Shown piece after piece: positions 26,227 to 35,677 of a stretch of DNA of 64,000 nucleotides. The stretch comes from Pseudomonadota bacterium (GTDB taxonomy: Bacteria > Desulfobacterota > Desulfobacteria > Desulfobacterales > JAHIVH01): NCBI GenBank assembly GCA_018816735.1, contig JAHIVH010000107.1:66044-130043 (forward strand). Direction: 5' to 3'. Position 1 is the stretch's first letter. Each line of letters opens with the position of its first letter. A model generated the notes under the pieces. It was not told the DNA's origin. It did not search any database and saw only the letters and a program-made list of their open reading frames with translations. The position numbers and the translations under genes are program-made.

Positions 26227-27085
26227 CGCAATAAATGTTTTTAAGAAAGTAGGCAATACGGTTATATTTCAAAATAAATTTTTAAAATTTTCTACGATAT
26301 GTTTAAGTAAAATACTATATAGCTTATTGAATATACCTGTTAATAAAATAATTAGAAAAAATAGAATCATTTTTATTACTGGAATCGGCAGATCAGGGAC
26401 TTCATTTTTAGCGAATCTATTACATCAGCAAAATAATATTCTATCTTTTCACGAGACTTCGGGTGACAATCAGTCTTTGATAGACGCTTATTGCAGTATG
26501 TCTGAAGCATATGACTATATTGCTGGATACCGCAAGCTTATAATTGCCAAAAGACTTTTATTATCAAGTGGTCAATTGTATTGTGAATCAAACAGCTATT
26601 TGCGATATCATGTCGAAATTTTAAAAGAAGTGTTTAATGCTGAGATATACCATATTGTTCGAGATGGAAGATTAGTCGTCCGTTCTATGATGAATAGAAA
26701 TACATTTACTGAAAATGATAAGCACCACACCGGTAAGATATCACCGCATAAGCATGATCCTTTCGTCAATAGTTGGAATCATATGGATAGATTTGAAAAG
26801 GCGTGCTGGTACTGGACACATGGCAATACATATCTTCTGAATAAAAATCTACCCATCATAAATTTTGATAAAAGTATTACTTCTTACCAATATTTTTGTA
26901 AACAAATTTTAGAACCATTAAACATTTATATTTCATTAGCCACTTGGGAAAAAGAAATAAATAAACCGAAAAATGTAAGCAGAAAATTTATTTTTCCACA
27001 TTACGATAACTGGTCAGGGCATCAAAAAGAAAAATTTAGAAATATTTGTGGCCCTGTTATGGAGTCTTTAGGTTATGATTTATAA
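26219..27085 (+). CDS. Sulfotransferase family protein, second type
   Basis: The protein carries IIFITGIGRSGTSFLANLL (PAPS 5'-phosphosulfate loop), then a methionine/tyrosine-rich helical region and IYHIVRDGRLVVRSMMNR, the 3'-phosphate-binding motif. The end VMESLGYDL is typical of Sulfotransfer_3-type enzymes. The frame extends upstream to ATG 26165, which would overlap the preceding gene by 62 bases; a TTG at 26219 gives a shorter overlap of 8 bases. I prefer 26219, without a strong SD for either. It differs clearly from the upstream sulfotransferase, so two different sugar positions may be sulfated (inference). Confidence 0.85.
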   Translation: MDNAINVFKKVGNTVIFQNKFLKFSTICLSKILYSLLNIPVNKIIRKNRIIFITGIGRSGTSFLANLLHQQNNILSFHETSGDNQSLIDAYCSMSEAYDYIAGYRKLIIAKRLLLSSGQLYCESNSYLRYHVEILKEVFNAEIYHIVRDGRLVVRSMMNRNTFTENDKHHTGKISPHKHDPFVNSWNHMDRFEKACWYWTHGNTYLLNKNLPIINFDKSITSYQYFCKQILEPLNIYISLATWEKEINKPKNVSRKFIFPHYDNWSGHQKEKFRNICGPVMESLGYDL

Positions 27086-28265
27086 AAACAACAGAAATCT
27101 TAAGTTAAATAAGGATAGTAGCATAATTTTTTTAACTTGCAATTTTATGCCGGTTCGTGGTGGAATTTCTAATTATATTTATGAAATCATTAGGCATTTA
27201 CCAAATGAAAATATAAGAATCATTGGGCTCCCAACAAAAAATTCAAAACAATTTCATTCAAATCAAAACTTCAAAATTAGTCGCTTAAATGTTCCAGTTA
27301 ATAGCGCGTCATCTATTTTTTTCAAATTTATTTGGCCCGTCTATTTTTGGACCTTAAAAAAATATAAAAATTCGAGTGTCGTTTTATGCGATTGTGCACA
27401 TCATACACTTTTAATACCGGCCATACTTTTTTCTAAATTTTATGCGGTACCGTTTGGTGTATTCACGCATGGAACCGATTTGCTGAAACATCAAGGGAAA
27501 GTGTACTCAAAAATATTCAATAAATTACTTGATGCTGCCGAGATCGTATTTTCAAATAGTGAACAAACAAAAAAAATATTATTATCAATCGGACTGAAAT
27601 CCCATAAGATCAAAGTCGTCTACCCTAATGTCAATATTCAAAAATTTAAAGATAAAGCATCAGTTGAAACAATCATTGACCGGCATAACCTTCATAATAA
27701 AAAAATTATCCTGACTGTCAGCCGATTAGTCGAAAGAAAAGGTATAGATACTTTTATTAAATCAATGATCATCATTATCAAATCACTCCCAGAAGCGCAT
27801 TATCTGATTGTAGGCACAGGCTCATACGGAGAAAAATTAAAAGAACTTGTTTGCCGGTATAAACTTAATAAACACATTACTTTTGCAGGGTTTATACCGG
27901 ATGAAGAGATAAATGCTTACTATAGTGTATGTGACTTGTTTGTCTTGGTTAGCCGATGCTTAAGTATTGGCGATATTGAGGGATTCGGTATCGTATTTCT
28001 CGAGGCAAATTATTTTGGTAAACCTGTTTTAGCAGGTAATAGCGGCGGGATTTCAGAGGCGGTTTTGCATAATAAAACAGGAATTATAGTTGACCCGGAT
28101 AACATACAGGAAGTTGCAAAAGCAGCTGTTCAGTTACTAGAAAACCGAACATTCTCGCAAAAACTTGGAACCGCAGGAAGAGAAAGAGTTCTAAATGAAT
28201 TTACCGGTGCTGCAAGTACAAATAAGTTAATTGCTGCTCTCCGGGAACAAGAAATATTAATTTAA
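27075..28265 (+). CDS. Glycosyltransferase family 4
   Basis: This 396-residue GT-B enzyme has the N-terminal glycine loop PVRGGISNYIYEII, a linker to ILTVSRLVERKGIDTFIKSM, and the C-terminal donor-binding EX7E-like segment IEGFGIVFLEANYFGKPVLA followed by SGGISEAV. GT4 enzymes use nucleotide sugars with retention of configuration. It overlaps the upstream sulfotransferase by 11 bases and is part of the same transcription unit. It is probably one of the repeat-unit assembly enzymes in the cytoplasm. Donor and acceptor cannot be deduced. Confidence 0.93.
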   Translation: MIYKNNRNLKLNKDSSIIFLTCNFMPVRGGISNYIYEIIRHLPNENIRIIGLPTKNSKQFHSNQNFKISRLNVPVNSASSIFFKFIWPVYFWTLKKYKNSSVVLCDCAHHTLLIPAILFSKFYAVPFGVFTHGTDLLKHQGKVYSKIFNKLLDAAEIVFSNSEQTKKILLSIGLKSHKIKVVYPNVNIQKFKDKASVETIIDRHNLHNKKIILTVSRLVERKGIDTFIKSMIIIIKSLPEAHYLIVGTGSYGEKLKELVCRYKLNKHITFAGFIPDEEINAYYSVCDLFVLVSRCLSIGDIEGFGIVFLEANYFGKPVLAGNSGGISEAVLHNKTGIIVDPDNIQEVAKAAVQLLENRTFSQKLGTAGRERVLNEFTGAASTNKLIAALREQEILI

Positions 28266-28338
28266 AAACATTAAAATGCCAGTGCTTTACTTATGATAAC
28301 AATTTATCACTAAAATTCATTTATTATTATTCATATTA

Positions 28339-31101
28339 ATGTCTTTCCTTAAATTTAAAAAACTCAAATCGGTAATTTTTTACGTATTGGTGATATTCTA
28401 CAGTTTATTATTTGTCTTGCTGTCTTTGGATTTTACATATGCACATGCGAGTAATTTGGTTAGAAATGGTAATTTTGAACAGGATGATGACAATAATGGC
28501 ATCCCTGATTTTTGGCAGACAAAAGGCTCACGAGAAATTGTACAAGAGCTTGAAATTGGCATGGGGCAGAATGGTGGCCATTGTGCCCAATTAACAGCAA
28601 TAAAATTTATTAATGGTAGGTCTGATTCGCATTTTATGATCTGTCAGTCAAATATATCGCCATTAACGAAGAATAAATTATATAAATTATCATTTTTTGC
28701 CAAACAGTCGGGAATAATAGCGGGAATAATATCAATCGCAATTCGAAACACTTCGCATAATACTAAAGACAGCTTAAATACGATGTTTCGCTTACCGGTT
28801 GAGAATGATAAATGGCAAATGTACAGTTTTATGTTTGAACCTAAATATGACTGTTCTTCCAAAGCTGTGTTGCAATACTGGTTTCGGCAACCTGGTATTT
28901 TATATATTGATGATGTTGTATTGGAAGAGGTCCCATCAAATTCTCGAATACCAAACGATATCGTTTCTTGTGAAAAATGCAAAAATTTAATTTTAAATAG
29001 TGGTTTCGAATGTGGAGTTGAAAGATGGGGATCGACAACGCTCACTTCCCTTGGAAGTTATGGCGGACTGGATGCTCTAATCGGTAAACTGGACCATAAA
29101 AATGTTTACCATGGTAGTAATAGCATGAAAATCGAGCTTAGTCAAAACTCAATTCCTATATACAGTTTTGATCACCCTAAAACATTTCAAATCAAAATGA
29201 AAAATATACTGCTTGGAAATATGGGTTGGATTCAAGTCGAAAAAGGAAAACCTTACACTCTTTCCGCATACCTGAAGGCTGATAAAGCCGGCTTGAAAGT
29301 ATATATGGGAATACAAAATTTTCATAGCAATGAAGTGACAGTAGAAACAAGGTCGGTTTCATCCGATTGGAAACGGTATTCAATGACCGTAATTCCAGAA
29401 GTCGAATACTGTTTTATACTGGTAGGACCTGACTTGGAATTGATTAACCGTGAAAATGGTAAACTTTGGCTGGATAATATCCAATTTGAAAAAGGTGAAA
29501 CAGCTAGCGCCTACCAACCATCTCGTATGATTGAAACAGGTATATGCTCTGATAAGCCAGGTAATATATTCACTCATGATGAACCTGTCATAATAGATAC
29601 TTACATTCAGAACACAACATCAGAAAATAGGACAATTGATTTAAAAGTAGCGTTATATGATTTTTGGGATAAAAAAGTTGACGAATTCTTGATAAAAAAA
29701 AAATTAGGACCAAACATCTCCACAAATGATAAAATAGAGATAGGTGCTCTCCAGCCAGGATTTTACTCAATTAAAACAAACCTGAATGGTTATCAAAATG
29801 CAAAGAAATCACGATTGGCGGTTTTACCATTATGCAGTTCGATTGATACCATATTTGGTATTAATCATGCTTATGGAATGAATAATATTTTAGGCCTATG
29901 CAAAATCGGTGGAATCGGTTGGTGCAGGACTTGGGCTCTAAAGTGGCAGGATATTGAACCGGTAAAAAATCAAAAGGATTTTTCTGTATCCGATAAAGAA
30001 GTGAATAGGATACTTTCAGAAAAGATGAGCATTTTAGGGTTAATACCGCTACCATCTAATCAATGGTCCTCAGAAGCACCCAGAAATATGAATATAACAA
30101 CTACCAATAATGCTTTTAATAGAATTAGAATGTCTTATGCACCGGAAAATAAATCTGAGTTCGTTAATTATCTTAAGGATATTGCAAAACATTATTCGGG
30201 TAAAATTGAGTATTGGCAAATATTTAATGAACCGTTGGGTTATGCTCTACCCAGAAAGTATGGCTATAACACAAGCGATTATTCTACATGGGTTAAGATC
30301 GCCTCGGATACCATAAAAGAAGTTAATCCAAAAAATAAAATATTAGTTGGTTTTAGAGGATTAGGGTATCAACCGATTATAAATGATTTTAAAAATATTT
30401 TCGATGATGGCATTTTAGACTACTGCGATATAATTACCGTACATTGTTATCCAGGAATAACACCCCCCGAGAAGTTTGAAGAATCGATTAAGAAAATTAG
30501 TAGTTTAATGAAGGTGCATGGAACCAATAAACCGATATGGATCACTGAACATGGATACTACAGTGACGATGATTTTGCTTTATTGCCTCCAGATTTCAAT
30601 GGGAATGCTCATGCTTCTCCATTAGAAAATGAAAAAATCCAAGCTGCGTATGCAGTTAGATTTGCTGTCATTCAACGGGCAAATGGCGTTCAGAAAATAT
30701 TTTATCATTCGGGAAAAACAAGCCGGCTTAATACCGAAAATATCGAAGGTATGTTTTTTGAATATGGTGGTGAGCCCCGTAAAATATATTCATCCATCGC
30801 AGGCTTAACTAGTCTGGTTCCATCAGATGCTGAATTTATAAAAGAGATTGTAGCGAATGATGGGGTTAAATTGTACTTGTTTGGCTATAGTAACAAATTG
30901 ATACTTGTCTTATGGAATATTAGTAATAAAAAAAAATTTACCTTAGAAATAAAAAAAGGAAATATACAGTCATTTGATATAGTGGCAAAACCAATTGTTG
31001 GTAAAATGATAGAGATAACGGAATATCCTGTTTATATTGTATCGAATGATATCTCGGCAGATGAACTCGAAAGGCAAATAAAAATTCAGGAATTATTGTA
31101 A
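28339..31101 (+). CDS. Exported multidomain glycoside hydrolase with carbohydrate-binding modules (clan GH-A)
   Basis: The 920-residue protein has an N-terminal signal anchor (residues 12-35). Two beta-sandwich carbohydrate-binding modules follow: NLVRNGNFEQDDDNNGIPDF at about 38 and NLILNSGFECGVERWG at about 215. A linker with an Ig-like part (IETGICSDKPGNIFTHDEP) leads to a TIM-barrel hydrolase from about residue 505. The acid/base is E631 in IFNEPLG and the nucleophile E737 in WITEHGYYSDDD, as in GH39/GH5-type enzymes; TVHCYPGITPP lies between. It probably cleaves the locus's own polysaccharide in the periplasm or outside, as glycanases in Wzy-type loci do for length control or release. 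It is AT-rich like its neighbours. Confidence 0.85.
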   Translation: MSFLKFKKLKSVIFYVLVIFYSLLFVLLSLDFTYAHASNLVRNGNFEQDDDNNGIPDFWQTKGSREIVQELEIGMGQNGGHCAQLTAIKFINGRSDSHFMICQSNISPLTKNKLYKLSFFAKQSGIIAGIISIAIRNTSHNTKDSLNTMFRLPVENDKWQMYSFMFEPKYDCSSKAVLQYWFRQPGILYIDDVVLEEVPSNSRIPNDIVSCEKCKNLILNSGFECGVERWGSTTLTSLGSYGGLDALIGKLDHKNVYHGSNSMKIELSQNSIPIYSFDHPKTFQIKMKNILLGNMGWIQVEKGKPYTLSAYLKADKAGLKVYMGIQNFHSNEVTVETRSVSSDWKRYSMTVIPEVEYCFILVGPDLELINRENGKLWLDNIQFEKGETASAYQPSRMIETGICSDKPGNIFTHDEPVIIDTYIQNTTSENRTIDLKVALYDFWDKKVDEFLIKKKLGPNISTNDKIEIGALQPGFYSIKTNLNGYQNAKKSRLAVLPLCSSIDTIFGINHAYGMNNILGLCKIGGIGWCRTWALKWQDIEPVKNQKDFSVSDKEVNRILSEKMSILGLIPLPSNQWSSEAPRNMNITTTNNAFNRIRMSYAPENKSEFVNYLKDIAKHYSGKIEYWQIFNEPLGYALPRKYGYNTSDYSTWVKIASDTIKEVNPKNKILVGFRGLGYQPIINDFKNIFDDGILDYCDIITVHCYPGITPPEKFEESIKKISSLMKVHGTNKPIWITEHGYYSDDDFALLPPDFNGNAHASPLENEKIQAAYAVRFAVIQRANGVQKIFYHSGKTSRLNTENIEGMFFEYGGEPRKIYSSIAGLTSLVPSDAEFIKEIVANDGVKLYLFGYSNKLILVLWNISNKKKFTLEIKKGNIQSFDIVAKPIVGKMIEITEYPVYIVSNDISADELERQIKIQELL

Positions 31102-31119
31102 GAAAGAATTTAAAATGTG

Positions 31120-31914
31120 ATGACATTAAATAATGTTAAAATATTTTTCCGAAATGATGATCCCGATGTTTTTTATTATGGCGATAAACGACAAGAACTT
31201 TATCAATTAACGGAATTGTTTATCAAAAAAAATATCCCTTTAGTACATGCCGTGGTGCCGAATAGTATTACTGACCAAACAATATCTTATTTGCTGAAGG
31301 TAGATAGACAGTCTGATTTATTAGAATTCATTCAGCATGGCTGGAGTCATGGAAAGTATGCTACGGGTGAGTTTGATGCCACTCGTTCATATTTTGAACA
31401 ACATAAAGATATAAAATCCGGCAGAATTAAAATGCAAACTATATTTGGAGATAAATTTTTTTCCGCCTTTACTGCACCTTATGGAATTTACTCAAATATT
31501 ACTTATAATGTGTTAAGAGAATTAAACTTCAAGGTAGTAAGCAGCTCTGTGAAATATGATATAAAAAACAGGATTTTTAATACGATCGGCCACATATTTG
31601 GGATAAAATTTTTTAAAGACAAAAGAGTCTCCTACCACGATAGAACAATTTGCCATACAAATTTACAAGAAATATCCATATCCATTAATATTATGAGGAA
31701 AGATAAAGCTGATAAAATAAGAGATATTCGAGAAATAATAAATAAAATAAGACATTTTTCAAGTTTTACAAACAATATTGGCATTCTCGTTCATCATATA
31801 AATCTAAAGTCAGATCACTTTTTGATATTGGAGCAATTGCTCGAAGATTTGATGGAGGCAAACTATTCATTTTCAAAAATTTCATCAATTTACAATTCAA
31901 ATCTCTATCTATGA
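31120..31914 (+). CDS. Polysaccharide deacetylase-like protein (NodB-fold)
   Basis: The product of about 264 residues starts VKIFFRNDDPDVFYYGDKRQ, the N-terminal R-N/H-D-D metal motif of a divergent NodB group. It continues with VHAVVPNSIT, FIQHGWSHGKYATGEF (the H-x-x-S/H metal motif) and FTAPYGIYSNITYNVL (the P-x-G arginine-loop region). The C-terminus ends in GILVHHINLKSDHFLILEQL. Members of this group act on N-acetyl groups of glycans, so it might de-acetylate the repeat unit; a role in an isomerisation step has also been suggested for some. GTG 31117 is possible; ATG 31120 preferred. Its stop overlaps the next start (ATGA). Confidence 0.7.
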   Translation: MTLNNVKIFFRNDDPDVFYYGDKRQELYQLTELFIKKNIPLVHAVVPNSITDQTISYLLKVDRQSDLLEFIQHGWSHGKYATGEFDATRSYFEQHKDIKSGRIKMQTIFGDKFFSAFTAPYGIYSNITYNVLRELNFKVVSSSVKYDIKNRIFNTIGHIFGIKFFKDKRVSYHDRTICHTNLQEISISINIMRKDKADKIRDIREIINKIRHFSSFTNNIGILVHHINLKSDHFLILEQLLEDLMEANYSFSKISSIYNSNLYL

Positions 31915-33086
31915 TAAAAACAAATATACTCTGCCTGGGAAATCAGTGGGACCCGATAAAGCCCCTCTCGACAAAACATATTGTTCTCCGGTTGGCAAAT
32001 GGCGGGAAAATTTTATGGATAAATCCACTTCCAATTCAAATTCCCAAACTAAAAGGCATTTTTAAAGATAAAGGATTACAAAACAAAATTATTAACAAGG
32101 TTAGGGTCCATATGAAAATCTTTCATCAGGAAAATAATGTGTATATTTTATCCCCGTTTTATCTTCCGGTATATGGCAATACATTTATTGAAAAAATAAA
32201 TTATATCCTAATTCGAACTCAAATTTGGTTAGCCGTCAAGGCCATTCTTAAGAACAATTATATTGTATTTGCAACGTCAACCTACTTGCTACTTGATATT
32301 TTAGATATTATTGCAAAGAATAAAATAATTTTTCAATTTGCAGATATGATCAGCTCCTACCGTCATTTGCCGGAACCTAAAAGAATTGAATTTTTGATTA
32401 AAGATAAAAAAATTATCGAGAGGAGCAATATCGTTTTATGTTCCTCCAAAGCGATTAGAAATAGTCTGTCCAAAATTTCCAATTCGAATAAATTGGCTTA
32501 TTTTCCACATGGGGTTGATATCAACCTCTTTTTACAAAATGGCAGTCATTTTAAGCAAATTCCTGAAATGGAAAAGATCCCTAAGCCTGTTATAGGCTAT
32601 TTCGGGAGTTTGACTGATGCAAATGACAAAGAAGCTATCATGTATTGTGCGCGTAAAAAGCCGGATTGGAGTTTTGTTCTTATCGGTGGGCCGATTAAAG
32701 GTGACTATTCAGCACTTTTTAAAATAAAAAATATATATTTTATGGGAAAAATAAATCATACAGATATACCCCATTATGGGAAATACTTTGATGTGGGATT
32801 GATGAACTGGATACCCCATGATTGGATCAAGCATTGTTATCCTCTTAAAACGTTGGAATATTTGGCACTTGGTTTGCCTATTGTTTCAACACCGATAGAT
32901 GAAGTCAAAAATAATTTTTCAGAATTTGTAACATTTGCCACATCACCTTTAGAATATTTAACTGCCATTGAAGATTGCATCCATTCAGATAATCATGAAA
33001 AAAGACGGATGAGAATAGAAAGGGTGATGCATGAAACGTGGGATTCGAGAGTCGATGAATTGAGGAAATGGATTCAAATATTATAA
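31911..33086 (+). CDS. Glycosyltransferase (GT-B fold)
   Basis: The 391-residue protein begins ILCLGNQWDPIKPLSTKHIV and has the two-domain GT-B layout. ERSNIVLCSSKAIRNSL and YFPHGVDINLFL form the interdomain part, and PVIGYFGSLTDANDKEAIMY is the donor-domain start. LKTLEYLALGLPIVSTPIDE corresponds to the sugar-nucleotide-binding E-x(7)-E region. It resembles the TuaH/GT4-like glycosyltransferases of exopolysaccharide loci. It is coupled by a 4-base overlap to the upstream deacetylase and by 19 bases to the CapA-like gene. Sugar specificity is unknown. Confidence 0.85.
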   Translation: MIKTNILCLGNQWDPIKPLSTKHIVLRLANGGKILWINPLPIQIPKLKGIFKDKGLQNKIINKVRVHMKIFHQENNVYILSPFYLPVYGNTFIEKINYILIRTQIWLAVKAILKNNYIVFATSTYLLLDILDIIAKNKIIFQFADMISSYRHLPEPKRIEFLIKDKKIIERSNIVLCSSKAIRNSLSKISNSNKLAYFPHGVDINLFLQNGSHFKQIPEMEKIPKPVIGYFGSLTDANDKEAIMYCARKKPDWSFVLIGGPIKGDYSALFKIKNIYFMGKINHTDIPHYGKYFDVGLMNWIPHDWIKHCYPLKTLEYLALGLPIVSTPIDEVKNNFSEFVTFATSPLEYLTAIEDCIHSDNHEKRRMRIERVMHETWDSRVDELRKWIQIL

Positions 33087-34117
33087 AAGTTTCTTCTGTG
33101 GGAGATATGATGCTGGGCGACAATCATCTTCATATTGGAAGAGGTGTTGCATCTACATGGAAAAATGAATCGTTAACTTCTCTACTTTCCCATTTAAATC
33201 CAATAATATCCGGTGATGTCATCCTTGGCAATCTGGAATGTGTATTAGGTAAACCTATTTCCTTAAATCCCAGAAGAAGGATCTATTTAGCATCATCTGA
33301 AAAGGCGAAAGAGTTAAAAGAATTGGGCTTTACCCATTTAAACCTTGCGAATAATCATATACTTGAGCATGGGTGTAATAGCGCTTTGATTACGAATAAA
33401 CTGCTGGCTTCAGAAGGAATACGCACATGTGGTCTTGTTAATCCACGATCATCAACTATTGCCGACCAAACAATAGAGATCTATGGTTTCAGTTTAGTAA
33501 AAGAAAGATATCCTAATGACTTTTATAAAAATCAGATTACGAATGACGATCTATGCAAAATTCAATATAGTGAGGCTAATTATAAAATAGTGACTATTCA
33601 TTGGGGAGATGAATATTCAAATTATCCCTCAAGCCAGCAGATTGAATTGGGACATGAATTGATAAAAAGAGGCGTATCATTAATATTGGGACATCATCCG
33701 CACGTTATTCAGGGAATTGAGATGAAAAATGGAAGCTTGATTGCCTATAGCCTCGGCAATTTCATTTTTGATCAAAATTGGAGTGAGGACACAAAAACGG
33801 GTTTAATCCTTAATGCTTATTTAAAAAATGGAACGGTTAACGCCTTCGATACATTTCTTGTAAAACAAGACAATAAATATATTCCTAATCTTTCGAAATC
33901 TCATTCTTATTCACACATCTTGCAAAATTTTTCCAAGTATTATCAAAAAGATAACGAATATAGAAATTATGTCAAGGAAAGAAACCATTGGGCAAGATAT
34001 AAAATGAAAGAAGAAGTATTTTTTCATTTACCAAAAGTTTCTTTTAGTACAATGTTGATACCTATATTCAAAAGAGTGCCTGCGATTGAAAAAATACTAT
34101 TTCCAAATGAAATCTAA
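33068..34117 (+). CDS. CapA-like capsule-associated metallophosphatase-fold protein
   Basis: The 349-residue protein has the CapA/PgsA signature: VSSVGDMMLGDNHLHIGRGV at the N-terminus, NLECVLGKP, HLNLANNHILEHG, IVTIHWGDEYSNYPSSQQ, and ILGHHPHVIQGIEMKNGSLI followed by AYSLGNFIFDQNW. The Asp/Asn/His set fits a metallophosphatase active site. In other systems CapA-like proteins take part in polyglutamate or polysaccharide capsule assembly, with an unclear catalytic role. Here no signal peptide is evident, so it appears cytoplasmic. It overlaps its upstream neighbour and continues into the AMP-ligase gene, consistent with one operon. Confidence 0.88.
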   Translation: MDSNIIKVSSVGDMMLGDNHLHIGRGVASTWKNESLTSLLSHLNPIISGDVILGNLECVLGKPISLNPRRRIYLASSEKAKELKELGFTHLNLANNHILEHGCNSALITNKLLASEGIRTCGLVNPRSSTIADQTIEIYGFSLVKERYPNDFYKNQITNDDLCKIQYSEANYKIVTIHWGDEYSNYPSSQQIELGHELIKRGVSLILGHHPHVIQGIEMKNGSLIAYSLGNFIFDQNWSEDTKTGLILNAYLKNGTVNAFDTFLVKQDNKYIPNLSKSHSYSHILQNFSKYYQKDNEYRNYVKERNHWARYKMKEEVFFHLPKVSFSTMLIPIFKRVPAIEKILFPNEI

Positions 34118-35444
34118 GAATATGAAAATTCATTCAAGCAAGCTCCAAGTTTTGGATTTTTTAACCCATCGCAGTTCAACAAATCAGTATTATCATTTAT
34201 TGCATTCTCAATATCTTTCTTATGATGAGCTATATCATCTACAGAATGCCAAACTTCAAAATTTGATAAAACATGTGTATCATACGGTTGAATATTATCA
34301 CACGCTAATGGATAAATATAAATTAAAGCCACGCGATATCCAAAATCAGAGTGATCTGGAGAAACTGCCCATTTTAACCAAGGAAATCATAAAACAAAAT
34401 TATTTGTCTTTTATTTCATCAATATACCAGTCTTTTAACCCTGTAAAAAAAATAACAGGCGGCTCTACCGGCGCACCACTTCAATATTATATATCCAAAA
34501 ACGTTGAAAGTTATGCATGGGGGAGTATCTGGCGTGCATGGAATGTCGGCGGCTATGAGCCGGGGGACAGAGTTGCTGTTTTAGGTGGAGATTCGATAAT
34601 AAAAAGGAATTACAAAACAAAAATTTATTATTTTTTGAATAATTGGAACGTCCTTCCAATTACTAAACTCAATGAAAATAATATATTTTATATTTATGAA
34701 GAGATTAAGCGATCTTCGTGTAAAATGATATATGCCTACCCAACACCGCTGCTGTTTTTAGCCCAATTCATGTTAAAAAATGAACTGAAACTGCAAATCA
34801 ATCATATCGTTACAACTTCGGAAATGCTTTTCCCCAATCATCGTGCAATAATTGAAAAGGCTTTTAATTGTAAAGTTTATGATTTTTACGGCGCAAATGA
34901 CGGTGGACTTTTATCATTTCAATGTGAATATTTTGATGGTTATCATTTGTGTATGGAGAAATGCATAGCTGAGATAGTCGATGATGAATTGCAAAAAAGG
35001 TTGCCTGCAAATGAAGTGGGGAATATCGTTTTAACCGATCTGGAGAATTATGCCATGCCTTTTATTCGCTATCAAGTTGGCGATAGAGGGGCAATTACCA
35101 ATGCGACATGTAAATGCGGTCGTGGATTGAATCGTCTGACAACTATAGCGGGAAGAGTTAAGGATTTTATCGAATTACCAAATGGTAAAATAATTGATGG
35201 CAGCTATTTTACAAAACGCTTTCGAAATGTGCCTTCTGTTTTGCTTTTTCAAATCGTTCAAAAGCCGACAAAAGATATATACGCAAAAGTTCGCCTTTCA
35301 GAGAATGAAAAAAGTTCAACTATTGCATTGGAAAACATTGAAAAGTTCATATCAGATGAGTTAAAAATTAATTTTAAAATCATCCGGGATGATTCCTTTC
35401 ACCGATCGACCAATCAGAAGTTTCAATACATCGTCAAAGAATAA
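34107..35444 (+). CDS. CapK/PaaK-like AMP-forming ligase family protein
   Basis: The product of about 445 residues resembles phenylacetate-CoA-ligase-like CapK proteins: NLIKHVYHTVEYYHTLMDKY and LEKLPILTKEIIKQNY near the N-terminus. The nucleotide-binding loop is KITGGSTGAPLQYYIS, with YDFYGANDGGLLSFQC (A5-like), VGDRGAITNATCKCGRGL and TIAGRVKDFIELPNGKIIDG in the C-terminal lid. Such proteins adenylate carboxylates and occur often in capsule loci, where they may supply an acyl decoration. The frame extends to a TTG at 34086; ATG 34107 (11-base overlap with the CapA-like gene) or 34122 are more likely. It is the last gene of the AT-rich block. Confidence 0.85.
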   Translation: MKSKNMKIHSSKLQVLDFLTHRSSTNQYYHLLHSQYLSYDELYHLQNAKLQNLIKHVYHTVEYYHTLMDKYKLKPRDIQNQSDLEKLPILTKEIIKQNYLSFISSIYQSFNPVKKITGGSTGAPLQYYISKNVESYAWGSIWRAWNVGGYEPGDRVAVLGGDSIIKRNYKTKIYYFLNNWNVLPITKLNENNIFYIYEEIKRSSCKMIYAYPTPLLFLAQFMLKNELKLQINHIVTTSEMLFPNHRAIIEKAFNCKVYDFYGANDGGLLSFQCEYFDGYHLCMEKCIAEIVDDELQKRLPANEVGNIVLTDLENYAMPFIRYQVGDRGAITNATCKCGRGLNRLTTIAGRVKDFIELPNGKIIDGSYFTKRFRNVPSVLLFQIVQKPTKDIYAKVRLSENEKSSTIALENIEKFISDELKINFKIIRDDSFHRSTNQKFQYIVKE

Positions 35445-35461
35445 AAATTTACTGATGTGAT

Positions 35462-35638
35462 TTGTATGGTTACAGTAATTACGATGAGTACATTGCGAAT
35501 ACAAACCCCCTTGACTCCAATTCATATCCTTTTGTTTCAGAGGCACTAACCGGGACTCCGATTTTTGTAAGCCTGGCATTGATAATGCTATTATCGTGTG
35601 TCGGTTGTTTTTTCGTTTTCCGTCGAAGATGCAATTAA
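35462..35638 (+). pseudogene. C-terminal fragment: TSP3/EF-hand-like repeat plus membrane sorting tail
   Basis: A 58-codon frame after a TTG at 35462 reads YGYSNYDEYIANTNPLDSNS, a typical calcium-binding thrombospondin type 3 repeat (DGYSN-x-x-EY-x-x-x-T-x-P-x-D). It is followed by GTPIFVSLALIMLLSC, GCFFVF and RRRCN, a transmembrane helix with a basic end like a CTERM sorting signal. A stop codon interrupts the frame just upstream, and no signal peptide, start or body exists. It is therefore the orphan 3' end of a former surface protein. It lies exactly at the right edge of the AT-rich block. Confidence 0.7.
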
Positions 35639-35677
35639 AATAAAATTAGCGTAATTAAAGGTCTATAGGAATATACA

